A stretch of 64,000 bases of DNA from Kribbella sp. VKM Ac-2568 (GTDB lineage Bacteria; Actinomycetota; Actinomycetes; Propionibacteriales; Kribbellaceae), in assembly GCF_004345365.1 (NCBI RefSeq), contig NZ_SLVF01000013.1, positions 124,001 to 188,000 on the forward strand, in the 5' to 3' direction. This document shows, one piece after another, positions 43,895 to 51,893 of the stretch; the stretch's first letter is position 1, and each line of letters begins with the position of its first letter. Under the pieces are notes generated by a model. The model was not told the origin of the DNA, did no database searches, and was given only the letters and a program-made list of their open reading frames with translations. The position numbers and the translations under genes were made by a program.

Positions 43895-45459
43895 TGCGCC
43901 TCCTCGAGCAGCTCGATCGCGGGGTTGTAGTACACCGGGGAGCGGCGGGCGACGCCGTCGAGACCACGCCCGGCGTCCTGCGGGCGCTTCATCAGGCCGA
44001 AGGTGCCGTCGCCGATCGCGTTCAGCAGGCCGTCGTCGACGATCCTGTCCAGCAGGTCGATCGACTCGGCGAGCACCTGCCGGGCCCGGTTGGCGATGAA
44101 GCCGTCCGGCGCCGGGTGGAAGTCCTCGTGAAGGTTGCCGGCGGCACCCAAGACGTAGCGCACGTTCTGCAGCGCCAGGTCGCGGTCGGAGATCCACGGC
44201 GTCACCACGGCCTCGGTCATCATGCCGACCAGCAGGATGCCCTGCCCCGTCATCGCCCCGGCCAGGTTGAAGAATCCGTCCAGCAAATAGCCGCGGAACA
44301 CGTCGCCGGTCATGTGCCGGGTCGGTGGCATCCACTTCAGCGGCGCGTCCGGGAACAGCTGCCGGGCCAGCATCGCGTGCGCCAGTTCGAGCCGGAACGA
44401 GTCCGGGATCTCCGGGGTGATCTCGAAGGCGTGCCCGAGGCCGAGCTGCCAGTCCTCGAGCCCCGCCTCCTTCGCGAAGTACTCGTTCAACAACTGCGAC
44501 ACCGTCACCGTGTGCGCGGCCTCGACCGCGTCCGCGGTGGTCAGGTAGTTGTCCTCGCCGGTGTTGATGATGATCCCGGCGCGGGCGTGGATCTGCCGGC
44601 TGAATCGCTGGTCCACGAAGGTCCGGATCGGGTTGATGTCGCGGAAGAGGATCCCGTACATCGAGTCGTTCAGCATCATGTCCAGCCGCTGCAGCCCGGC
44701 CAGCGTCGCGATCTCCGGCATGCACAACCCGGAGGCGTAGTTGGTCAGCCGGATGTAGCGGCCGAGCTCACGGGACGACTCGTCCAGCGCGGCCCGCATC
44801 AGCCGGAAGTTCTCCTGCGTCGCGTAGGTGCCCGCGAAGCCCTCCCGCGTCGCCCCTTCGGGCACGTAGTCGAGCAACGACTGCCCGGTCGAGCGGATCA
44901 CCGCGATGATGTCGGCGCCCGCGCGAGCAGCCGCCTGCGCCTGCGGGATGTCCTCGTAGATGTCGCCGGTGGCAACGATCAGGTAGATCCACGGCCGCTG
45001 GTCCGGATCACCGTGCTTCTTGATCATCCGGTCGCGTTCACGACGCCGCCCGTCGACCTTCCTGAGTCCGGCCGCCGCAGCCTTCCGAGCCGCCGCCCGA
45101 GCCCGTACCGCGTCGCGCCCCTCCGGCAGGCGGAACGTCACCGAACCCGTGGCCGCCTTCTGCGCGAGCACCGACAGGTCCTCGGCCTCACCGCGGACCA
45201 GCGCGTCCCAGACCGGCAGAGCCAGCCCGTGCTCCAGACCGACATCGGCCCGCACGGTGTCCGCGAGCCGGTTCACCCACGGGATGCCCTCGGTGTCGGC
45301 GCCGGCGAGCCCGGCCAACCGCAGTACGGCGCGTTCGACCGAGACGGTGGTGTGCTGCTTGGCGATGTTCACGATCGGCCGCCCGGCCTTGCGCGCCAGG
45401 CTGCGGGCCTTGCGCACGGTGACCGGGTCGAGGTCGAGCTTCTTCACTGCACGGGTCAC
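43891..45459 (-). CDS. kamD: Lysine 5,6-aminomutase alpha subunit
   Basis: 522 residues, the usual KamD length. TIM-barrel subunit holding PLP and the adenosylcobalamin adenosyl group; conserved stretches include YIRLTNYASGLCMPEIATLAGLQRLDMMLNDSMYGILFRDINPIRTFVDQRFSRQIHARAGIIINTGEDNYLTTADAVEAAHTVTVSQLLNEYFAKEAG and WMPPTRHMTGDVFRGYLLDGFFNLAG. Start GTG 45459 was preferred over ATG 45468: it makes a GTGA four-base overlap with the amidohydrolase stop and has AGGA nine bases upstream. Confidence 0.93.
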   Translation of the reverse strand: MTRAVKKLDLDPVTVRKARSLARKAGRPIVNIAKQHTTVSVERAVLRLAGLAGADTEGIPWVNRLADTVRADVGLEHGLALPVWDALVRGEAEDLSVLAQKAATGSVTFRLPEGRDAVRARAAARKAAAAGLRKVDGRRRERDRMIKKHGDPDQRPWIYLIVATGDIYEDIPQAQAAARAGADIIAVIRSTGQSLLDYVPEGATREGFAGTYATQENFRLMRAALDESSRELGRYIRLTNYASGLCMPEIATLAGLQRLDMMLNDSMYGILFRDINPIRTFVDQRFSRQIHARAGIIINTGEDNYLTTADAVEAAHTVTVSQLLNEYFAKEAGLEDWQLGLGHAFEITPEIPDSFRLELAHAMLARQLFPDAPLKWMPPTRHMTGDVFRGYLLDGFFNLAGAMTGQGILLVGMMTEAVVTPWISDRDLALQNVRYVLGAAGNLHEDFHPAPDGFIANRARQVLAESIDLLDRIVDDGLLNAIGDGTFGLMKRPQDAGRGLDGVARRSPVYYNPAIELLEEAQ

Positions 45460-47057
45460 GAGGACCATCCTTCGGAGTCGTACACGATGCGGCCGCCGAC
45501 CACGGTCCGCCGACAGTCAGGCACGGGTGCCTCATCGCTCAGGTCGGGCAGTACGGGGACGCCTGCCCGCGGATCTGTCGACCAGGCCGCCACGCGCTGG
45601 TCGGGCGTCTGCACGACGAGTTCCGCGTCGCTCTCCCAGACCGCGTACGTCGCTGCCGTACCGGGTGCGAGTACTCCGGCGTCGTCGATCCCGGCGGCTC
45701 GCCAGCCACCGCGGGTGTGTGCCGCGAAGGCCGCCCGCACGGTGATCCGCTGGGACTCCTCGTGGTGGAACGCGGCCGCGCGAACAGCCTCCCAGCCACC
45801 GAGCTCCGTCACCGGCGAGTCCGACCCGAAGGCCAGCACCACCCCGGAGCGAGCCAGTGAGCCGAACGGGTTCATCCCTGCCCAGCGGTCGCCCACGCGT
45901 TCGGCATACATGTCGCTCGGGCCGCCCCAGAGCCGGTCGAACATCGGCTGGACGCTCGCGACGACGCCGCACCGGGCCAACGTGGCGATCGCCGCGTCGT
46001 CGACCATCTCCACGTGCTCCAGCCGGTGGCGCGCGGCAACGAGAGCCTGTACGCCGACCTTCTCGGCGGCGAGCTCGAAGCCCCGGGCGATGTTGTCGAG
46101 GGCGGCGTCGCCGATGCAGTGGAATCCCGCCTGGACTCCTCGTTCGGTGCACGCGACGACGTGCTCGGCGATCTGCTCCGCCGTGAGGTACGCGTGCCCG
46201 CGGTGGTCCGGCCGGTCGGCGTACGGGTCGCGGAGCGCGGCGGTGCGTGAGCCGAGAGCGCCGTCGGCGTTGAGGTCTCCGGCCAGTCCGGCGAGGCCGA
46301 ATTCGTCGATGCGGTCGAACATGCCGGGCTCACCCCAGTACAAGGTGGCGGCCAGACCGGCTTCCTCGGCGGCCTGGCGAACCAGCGGCAGCTCCCACAC
46401 CGGGCCGATGTGCGGCGCGGCCATCTCGTGGAAAGCGCCGATGCCGCGCTCGGCCATCGACTTCACCGCTGCGCGCGCGTCCTGCAGCCGCTGATCCGGT
46501 CCGACGAGTTCGCCGAGCGCGTCCCGTACGGCGTGGTTGGCGGCCCGCTCGACGCGGCCACTGGCGTCGTACCCGGCTTGCGCGCTGAGGTTCTCGACCG
46601 CGGCGGCGAGGGAGGACGAGATGACGCCAGAGTGACCGTCGACACGCGAGAGGTAGACGCGACGGCCGTCGGCAGCACGGTCCAACTCCTCACTCGTGGG
46701 CGGACGACCTTCGGGCCACCTGGTCTCGTCCCAGCCCTGGCCGTCGATGATCTCGTCCGGTCCGAGAGTTTTCGCGAAGGCGGCCAGTCGGTCCAGGGCT
46801 TCCGCCAGGCTGGTCGCGCCGGCGAGGTCGAGGCCGGTGAGCAGGGCGCCGGTTTGCGCGGTGTGCACGTGGGCGTCGACGAAGGCGGGTGTGACGAGCT
46901 TGCCGTGCAGGTCGATCACCTCGTCCGCGCCGTTCGCGTAGGAGGCCGCGCTGCTGTCGTCGCCGAGCCAGGTGACCACGCCGTCGTCGAACGCGATCGC
47001 GGTCGCGTGGGGATCGGCGGGTGAGTAGACGGAACCGTTCGTCAGAAGTGTGCGCAC
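45456..47057 (-). CDS. Metal-dependent amidohydrolase (YtcJ/Amidohydro_3-like) inside the lysine cluster
   Basis: 533 residues. Amidohydrolase superfamily marks: LVTPAFVDAHVHTAQTG (HxH metal site), GFHCIGDAALDNIARGFELA, RHRLEHVEMVDDAAIATLARCGVVASVQPMF (His) and VLAFGSDSPVTELGGWEAV (catalytic Asp). It lies between kdd and kamD with a 4-base gap on one side and a 4-base overlap on the other, so it is co-translated with the lysine enzymes. It is not part of the classical pathway; it may release lysine or an N-acylated intermediate, which is inference. Start GTG 47057. Confidence 0.85.
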   Translation of the reverse strand: MRTLLTNGSVYSPADPHATAIAFDDGVVTWLGDDSSAASYANGADEVIDLHGKLVTPAFVDAHVHTAQTGALLTGLDLAGATSLAEALDRLAAFAKTLGPDEIIDGQGWDETRWPEGRPPTSEELDRAADGRRVYLSRVDGHSGVISSSLAAAVENLSAQAGYDASGRVERAANHAVRDALGELVGPDQRLQDARAAVKSMAERGIGAFHEMAAPHIGPVWELPLVRQAAEEAGLAATLYWGEPGMFDRIDEFGLAGLAGDLNADGALGSRTAALRDPYADRPDHRGHAYLTAEQIAEHVVACTERGVQAGFHCIGDAALDNIARGFELAAEKVGVQALVAARHRLEHVEMVDDAAIATLARCGVVASVQPMFDRLWGGPSDMYAERVGDRWAGMNPFGSLARSGVVLAFGSDSPVTELGGWEAVRAAAFHHEESQRITVRAAFAAHTRGGWRAAGIDDAGVLAPGTAATYAVWESDAELVVQTPDQRVAAWSTDPRAGVPVLPDLSDEAPVPDCRRTVVGGRIVYDSEGWSS

Positions 47058-47061
47058 AGGC

Positions 47062-48123
47062 CTAATCCTGCCCCTCGGCCTTCAGCCTGCCCTCGAAGAG
47101 GTTGCGCACACCGGGCTCGGACCGCAACAGGTCGATCGCGTAGTCCGCGTGACCGGGCACATATCCGTTGCCTACAAGCATTGTGACGTCCGCGGCCAGC
47201 CCCTCGGCGCCGAGTGCGGCGGCCGAGAACGAGGTCGCCATCGAGAAGAAGATCACTGTGCCGCCGGCCGCCGTCGACAGTACTGCGCCGTGCTCGCAGC
47301 CTGGCACGTCGACACAGACGACGGTGATGTCCGCCGGTCCCCCGGCCTCCTCCACAGCCTTCGCCAGAGCGACCGGATCACGAGCATCAGCGAGCGCGAC
47401 GACGTCCGCCAGACCCGCGGCGGCGAGGCGATCCGCCTCGGCCCGAACCGGCACGATGCCGATGGTCCGGGCTGCCCCCGCACGACGCGCCGCCGCGAGC
47501 GACAGCGACCCGCTTTTACCTGCGCCGCCAATAACTGACACGACAGGCTTTATGTCTTTGTCGACATACTGCTGTACTACGCGAGCGGTCAGCGCGGGCG
47601 CTCCGCACACGTCCATCACCGCGAGCGAGAGCTCGGGAACCAGGTCGTCCGGGAGCTTGGCAACGATCGATCGCGCGAAGAGGATCGCGTGTCCGGCGGT
47701 CGGGACCTGCTCGCCGCGCCCGTCCCAGTCGGCCAGGCCGTCGGTGATCTGCAGTGGCGTCAAAGTCAGCGACACCAGCGTCGCCACCCGGTCACCCTTC
47801 TGTACTCCGAGGGGCGACTCGGGGCCGACCTCGGCGACGACGCCGACGAGCATGCCGCCCGAGCCGGTGACCGGGTTCTGCATCTTGCCCCGCGTCCGGA
47901 CGATCTCGAGCACGGCCGCTCGCACCGCGTCACCGTCTCCCCCGTGCGCCTCGGCCAACTGCCGGTACGACGCCGCGTCCAGGTTGAGCCGCTCGACCGA
48001 GATCCGCACCTCGTCCGGCCACAGCTCGGCCCGCGCGTCCAGCCGCTGGGCCGCCTGCGGCAACACGCCGGCGGGCTCGATCACACGGTGCAGTCCTACC
48101 GGCGAACCGGGGGTGTCCGACAC
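47062..48123 (-). CDS. kdd: L-erythro-3,5-diaminohexanoate dehydrogenase
   Basis: 353 residues. Oxidatively deaminates 3,5-diaminohexanoate to 5-amino-3-oxohexanoate with NAD(P)+. Visible: HRVIEPAGVLPQAAQRLD at the N terminus, the Kdd block LNLDAASYRQLAEAHGGDGDAV and GKMQNPVTGSGGMLVG, a Rossmann GGAGKSGSLSLAAARRAGA site, and FFSMATSFSAAALGAEGLAADVTMLVGNGYVPGHADYAIDLLR near the end. GTG 48123 sits four bases after AAGGAGG. First gene of kdd-amidohydrolase-kamD-kamE-kal; divergent from kamA. Confidence 0.92.
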   Translation of the reverse strand: MSDTPGSPVGLHRVIEPAGVLPQAAQRLDARAELWPDEVRISVERLNLDAASYRQLAEAHGGDGDAVRAAVLEIVRTRGKMQNPVTGSGGMLVGVVAEVGPESPLGVQKGDRVATLVSLTLTPLQITDGLADWDGRGEQVPTAGHAILFARSIVAKLPDDLVPELSLAVMDVCGAPALTARVVQQYVDKDIKPVVSVIGGAGKSGSLSLAAARRAGAARTIGIVPVRAEADRLAAAGLADVVALADARDPVALAKAVEEAGGPADITVVCVDVPGCEHGAVLSTAAGGTVIFFSMATSFSAAALGAEGLAADVTMLVGNGYVPGHADYAIDLLRSEPGVRNLFEGRLKAEGQD

Positions 48124-48288
48124 GGGGCCTCCTTGGGGCAAATGTGGCCAGACTTCGGTTGAGCCGGGCAAAATACTACTGTGGCTGATACAGAGAGGAA
48201 ATCTTGCGGTGTTCTAATGGATCTACCATAAGTTCTATCGCTATCCTCACATGAGACCGACGCCGTAGTGGAGCCCCCTGGAGGACTC
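48124..48288. promoter_or_regulatory. Divergent control region between kdd and kamA
   Basis: 165 bases, clearly less GC-rich than the surroundings (AT-rich stretches at about 48168-48200 and 48215-48255), as expected for promoters of both transcription units. A minus-strand TAGTAT hexamer near 48170 is a possible kdd -10. No secure -35/-10 pair or operator was recognised for kamA. Confidence 0.4.
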
Positions 48289-49755
48289 GTGACCGATCTG
48301 ATCAGCCCGGAGCTTGCAGCTGCCGAACTGAACGGGCAGCCGTACGCCTATACCCGGGCCGAACTGGTCGAGCCTGACTGGACCCGGATTCCCGGCTTCA
48401 AAGACGTGACCGCCGAGGAATGGCGATCCGCCCAGTGGCAGCGCTCGCACTGCGTGAAGAACGTCAAGCAGTTGCGCGACGTGATGGGCCACCTGCTCGA
48501 GGAGCGCGTCTACGAGGACCTGGCCCGCGACCAGGCCGAGCGCGCGACCATGTCCATGCTGTTGCCCCCGCAGATGCTCAACACCATCGTTCCCAACGAT
48601 GACTACGCGGGGACCTTCACCGAGGCGTTCTACGCCGATCCGGTTCGCCGCTACATGCTGCCGATGTTCAGTGACCGCCGCGCTGACTGGCCGTCGCATC
48701 CCCACGCGACGAGGGACTCCCTGCATGAGCACGAGATGTGGGCCACGGAGGGGTTGACCCACCGGTACCCGACCAAGGTCTTGGCGGAGATCCTGCCGAC
48801 GTGCCCGCAGTACTGCGGCCACTGCACGCGGATGGACCTGGTCGGGAACTCGACGCCGGTGATCGAGAAGCTGAAGTTCACGATCAAGCCGCAGCAGCGC
48901 CTCGACGACATGCTCGACTACCTGCGCCGTACGCCGGGTGTCCGCGACGTGGTGGTGTCCGGTGGCGACGTGGCGAACATGCCCTGGCCGCGACTGGAGT
49001 CGTTCCTCACCAGCCTGCTGGAGATCGAGAACATCCGCGACATCCGGCTGGCCACCAAGGCCCTGATGGGGATGCCGCAGCACTGGCTCGCCGACGACGT
49101 CCGCGCGGGTGTCGAGCGAGTCGCCCAGCTCGGCCGCAAGCGCGGCGTGATGATCGCGATGCACACGCACGTGAACGCGGCCCAGTCGGTCACGCCGCTG
49201 GTGGCCGAGGCGACCAAGGCGATGTTCGAGGCCGGCCTCCGCGACGTGCGCAACCAGGGCGTCCTGATGCGCGGCGTCAACGACTCCGTGCCGCAGCTGC
49301 TCGACCTGTGCTTCGCGCTGCTCGACGGCGCCACCATCACGCCGTACTACTTCTACATGTGCGACATGATCCCGTTCTCCGAGCACTGGCGGGTCTCGGT
49401 CAAGGAGGCGCAGCACCTGCAGCACGGCATCCTCGGCTACCTCCCCGGCTTCGCGACCCCCCGCATCGTCTGCGACGTTCCGTACGTCGGGAAGCGCTGG
49501 GTGCACCAGCTGTCGGAGTACGACGAGGTCCGTGGCATCTCGTACTGGAAGAAGAACTACCGCACCGGCATCGAGCGGCAGGACCCCCAGGCCCTGAACC
49601 GCACCTACGAGTACTACGACCCGATCGACACCCTCCCGACGGAGGGCCAGAACTGGTGGAAGCAGCACGCCGGCGACTCCCTCGCCGAAGCCGAGAAGCG
49701 CGCGGCCGCCTCCCGCAACGCCGCCGAGTCCCAGAAACTGCTGCACATCAGCTGA
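48289..49755 (+). CDS. kamA: L-lysine 2,3-aminomutase (radical SAM)
   Basis: 488 residues. It interconverts L-lysine and L-beta-lysine using a [4Fe-4S] cluster, SAM and PLP. The radical-SAM motif CPQYCGHC has Cys172, Cys176 and Cys179; HRYPTKVLAEILPT precedes it and GGDVANM, KRGVMIAMHTHVNAA, LRDVRNQGVLMRGVND and YYFYMCDMIPFSEHWRVSV follow in family order. GTG 48289 has GGAGG five bases upstream. It begins the lysine catabolic route completed by the divergent kdd-kamDE-kal operon. The cluster is oxygen-sensitive, notable if the host is a strict aerobe. Confidence 0.94.
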   Translation: MTDLISPELAAAELNGQPYAYTRAELVEPDWTRIPGFKDVTAEEWRSAQWQRSHCVKNVKQLRDVMGHLLEERVYEDLARDQAERATMSMLLPPQMLNTIVPNDDYAGTFTEAFYADPVRRYMLPMFSDRRADWPSHPHATRDSLHEHEMWATEGLTHRYPTKVLAEILPTCPQYCGHCTRMDLVGNSTPVIEKLKFTIKPQQRLDDMLDYLRRTPGVRDVVVSGGDVANMPWPRLESFLTSLLEIENIRDIRLATKALMGMPQHWLADDVRAGVERVAQLGRKRGVMIAMHTHVNAAQSVTPLVAEATKAMFEAGLRDVRNQGVLMRGVNDSVPQLLDLCFALLDGATITPYYFYMCDMIPFSEHWRVSVKEAQHLQHGILGYLPGFATPRIVCDVPYVGKRWVHQLSEYDEVRGISYWKKNYRTGIERQDPQALNRTYEYYDPIDTLPTEGQNWWKQHAGDSLAEAEKRAAASRNAAESQKLLHIS

Positions 49756-49765
49756 GGGTTTCCCG

Positions 49766-49934
49766 CTAGTGCCCCTCACCCGGAATCCGCACGTCAGCTC
49801 CGGTGTTCAGGTGCGTGCATCGCAAGGCGGAGCGAAGGACTCGAAGCTTTTCCATCTTGTTCTTTGCTCCAACGCCGCGAGGCGCGTGCCTGGGCGCCGG
49901 AGATAACGTGCGGATTGCGGGTGAGGGGCACTAG
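49766..49934. mobile_element. 169-base palindromic MITE-like element
   Basis: Terminal arms 49766-49803 and 49897-49934 are inverted repeats matching at 35 of 38 positions; the inner sequences pair imperfectly toward a central loop, so nearly the whole element folds back on itself. Both ends are CTAG, with the repeat proper starting TGCCCCTCACCC; CTAG would be a suitable 4-base target duplication for IS5-type elements. No coding capacity. It lies ten bases after the kamA stop, so it could also terminate that transcript. Confidence 0.6.
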
Positions 49935-49978
49935 TGTCGTCGCACAGGGGACGGCGGCGCTGGCGGGGAGTGGGTCCA

Positions 49979-50314
49979 ATGGGGTGGTACAGCGTCAGGT
50001 GTGTGTTCCGGCTCGACGAGGGGCGGGACGCTGATTCGGCGTACGAGGAACGGGTCACGCTGTGGCGGGCCGACGACTTCGACTCCGCGATCGAGCTGGC
50101 CGAGCGGGAGGCACTCGAGTACATCGAGGACACCGACTGGGCGTACCTCGGCCTGGCGCAGTGCTTCTTCCTCGGCGACGACGTGGACAAGATCGTGCCG
50201 GGCATCGAGGTGTTCTCACTGATCCGCGACAGCGACCTCACACCGGAGGAGTACCTCGACGAGTTCTTCGACACCGGGACCGAGCACCAGCGCCACAGCT
50301 CCCCGCCTGACTAG
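49979..50314 (+). CDS. DUF4288 domain protein
   Basis: 111-residue small soluble protein, WYSVRCVFRLDEG ... YEERVTLWRADDFDSAIELAEREALEYIED, matching DUF4288 proteins of actinobacteria. Acidic, with no catalytic motif recognised; function unknown. ATG 49979 follows GGGGAG by nine bases; the frame is open upstream into the palindromic element, which would add an arginine-rich tail and is rejected. Ten bases separate it from the next methyltransferase. Confidence 0.8.
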   Translation: MGWYSVRCVFRLDEGRDADSAYEERVTLWRADDFDSAIELAEREALEYIEDTDWAYLGLAQCFFLGDDVDKIVPGIEVFSLIRDSDLTPEEYLDEFFDTGTEHQRHSSPPD

Positions 50315-50324
50315 AGTCCTGCCG

Positions 50325-50963
50325 GTGATCGACCACCTAGCCGCCACCAGGGCGTCGTACGACGCTGTCGCCGCCGACTACGCCGAACTGTTCAAGGACC
50401 AGTTGCCGGGGCATCCGTGGGAGAAGGCTCTGGTCACCGTGTTCGCCGACCTGGTGCGGGCCGACGGCAACCTTCGGGTGGCCGACCTCGGGTGCGGGCC
50501 GGGGCGCGTGAGCGACTACCTGGCATCGCTCGGGCTCGATACCGTAGGCGTCGATCTGTCACCGCGGATGATCGAGATCGCTCGCCGGAGCTACCCGTCG
50601 CTGCGGTTCGAGGTCGGGTCCGTCACTGCGCTGGACCTGCCGGACGGGCAACTGGGCGGCGTGATCGCCTGGTTCTCGATCTTCCACACGCCGGCCGACG
50701 AACTGCCGACAGTGTTCGGGGAGTTCCATCGCGTCCTTGCGCCCGGTGGTCAGCTGCTCGTCGCCACCCACTCGGGCGACGGTCTGGAAGCGCCGGAGCA
50801 GGCCTACGGGCACCCGGTCTCGTACGAGCTGCATCTGCTGCCGCTCCCCCGCCTGTCAGCACTGCTGGCTGCAGCGGGCTTCACGCTCACGGCCGAGATG
50901 CACCAGCCGTACCCCGCCAAGCCCGGCCGGTCCGTCAGCATCTTGGTGGCGCAGAAGGACTAG
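50325..50963 (+). CDS. Class I SAM-dependent methyltransferase
   Basis: 212 residues. SYDAVAADYAELF at the N terminus, motif I VADLGCGPGRVSDYLASLG, VGVDLSPRMIEIARRSYPSLRFEVGSVTALDLPDGQLGGVIAWFSIFHTPADELPTVFGEFHRVLAPGGQLLVATH: a typical small-molecule Methyltransf_25/11 protein. Substrate unknown. GTG 50325 start; two hairpins follow the stop. Likely co-transcribed with the DUF4288 gene. Confidence 0.85.
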   Translation: MIDHLAATRASYDAVAADYAELFKDQLPGHPWEKALVTVFADLVRADGNLRVADLGCGPGRVSDYLASLGLDTVGVDLSPRMIEIARRSYPSLRFEVGSVTALDLPDGQLGGVIAWFSIFHTPADELPTVFGEFHRVLAPGGQLLVATHSGDGLEAPEQAYGHPVSYELHLLPLPRLSALLAAAGFTLTAEMHQPYPAKPGRSVSILVAQKD

Positions 50964-50967
50964 AGGT

Positions 50968-51002
50968 GCTCAGCCAGGGCGTTGGTGACGCTCCGGCTGA
51001 GC
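50968..51002 (+). terminator. Hairpin directly after the methyltransferase gene
   Basis: GCTCAGCC at 50968-50975 pairs with GGCTGAGC at 50995-51002; inside it GGCGT pairs with ACGCT around TGGTG. It starts five bases after the stop codon. Confidence 0.6.
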
Positions 51003-51040
51003 GATGCAGCGGTGGTTATGGATGGTGGGGACACCTAGTC

Positions 51041-51076
51041 GGGGCCTCGGACAGGCTATTTCTTGTCCGAGGCCCC
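51041..51076. terminator. Strong bidirectional terminator hairpin
   Basis: GGGGCCTCGGACA (51041-51053) pairs perfectly with TGTCCGAGGCCCC (51064-51076) across a 10-base loop. It lies in the 322-base gap between the methyltransferase gene and the convergent Lrp gene. The rest of the gap (51077-51285) shows nothing recognisable. Confidence 0.8.
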
Positions 51077-51285
51077 CGTTTCATGTCCGCGGTCCCGGCA
51101 TGGTGTTCGGACCCGCCACCGGCGCTGCGCGGAGCAGCCACCTGGACGGGCGTGACGGTTAGTGGGTACCCCGGACCGCCAGCACTCACCAACCACACAC
51201 GAAACTCGGGCGCGCCGCTTGGCGACGCCGCGTCTGTGAGCTAGCGGCGAGGTTGCTGAGTGGTGGCGGTCCGCCGAATCACCAA

Positions 51286-51726
51286 CTAGAGCGCCGGCGG
51301 GCGCCGCTCGTACGGCGTACTGAGGACGATCGTGGTCGTGGTGGAGACGTTCGCGCGGGCGCGGATCACGGCGAGCAGGTTCTCCAGGGCAGCCGGGGTG
51401 GCGACCCGGACGATCAGGATGTAGCTGGAGTCGCCGGCCACGGAGTAGCAGGACTCGATCTCGGGGACGTCCCGCAGCCGCTCGGGTGAGTCGTCCGGCT
51501 GGGACGGGTCGATCGGGCGGATCGAGATCAGCGCGGTCAGCGGCAGGTCGAGCGCGGTGTGGTCGATGGTTGCCGCGTACCCCAGGATGACGCCCCGCTG
51601 CTCCAGCCGCTTGACCCGCTGGTGCACCGCCGACGTGGACAGCCCGGTCGCCTTGCCCAGGTCGGTGAAGCTCATCCGCCCGTCAGACGCCAGCAACGCC
51701 ACGATCCTGCGATCCAGATCCTCCAT
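51286..51726 (-). CDS. Lrp/AsnC family transcriptional regulator
   Basis: 146 residues. An N-terminal winged HTH (MEDLDRRIVALLASDGRMSFTDLGKATGLSTSAVHQRVKRLEQRGVILGYAATID) and a C-terminal RAM effector domain (LTALISIRPIDPSQPDDSPERLRDVPEIESCYSVAGDSSYILIVRVATPAALENLL). Such proteins sense amino acids as octamers. Its position 1.5 kb from kamA makes lysine a reasonable candidate effector, but no direct evidence links them. ATG 51726 gives the standard N terminus. Confidence 0.9.
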   Translation of the reverse strand: MEDLDRRIVALLASDGRMSFTDLGKATGLSTSAVHQRVKRLEQRGVILGYAATIDHTALDLPLTALISIRPIDPSQPDDSPERLRDVPEIESCYSVAGDSSYILIVRVATPAALENLLAVIRARANVSTTTTIVLSTPYERRPPAL

Positions 51727-51893
51727 TCCGCAGACCCTACTCTGGGAAACCCTTCCCAAGCATTCATCCACCCGCCGCTGGACACCGCCGAGGAAGGCGC
51801 TCCCACACCACCCACCCTCCAGTCACCGGATGCGTAGGGGTGAGACGGAGGAGGTGCGTGGGAATGGTCGGTGGGTTGTGAAAGCATCGCGGC

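Noticed and set aside
44116..46494. 792-codon plus-strand frame opposite kamD and the amidohydrolase
   Set aside because: Composition typical of antisense frames; both opposite genes are certain from their motifs.
42738..48288. Cobalamin riboswitch near the B12-dependent aminomutase genes
   Set aside because: No B12-box-like sequence found in the 48124-48288 control region or elsewhere in the cluster.
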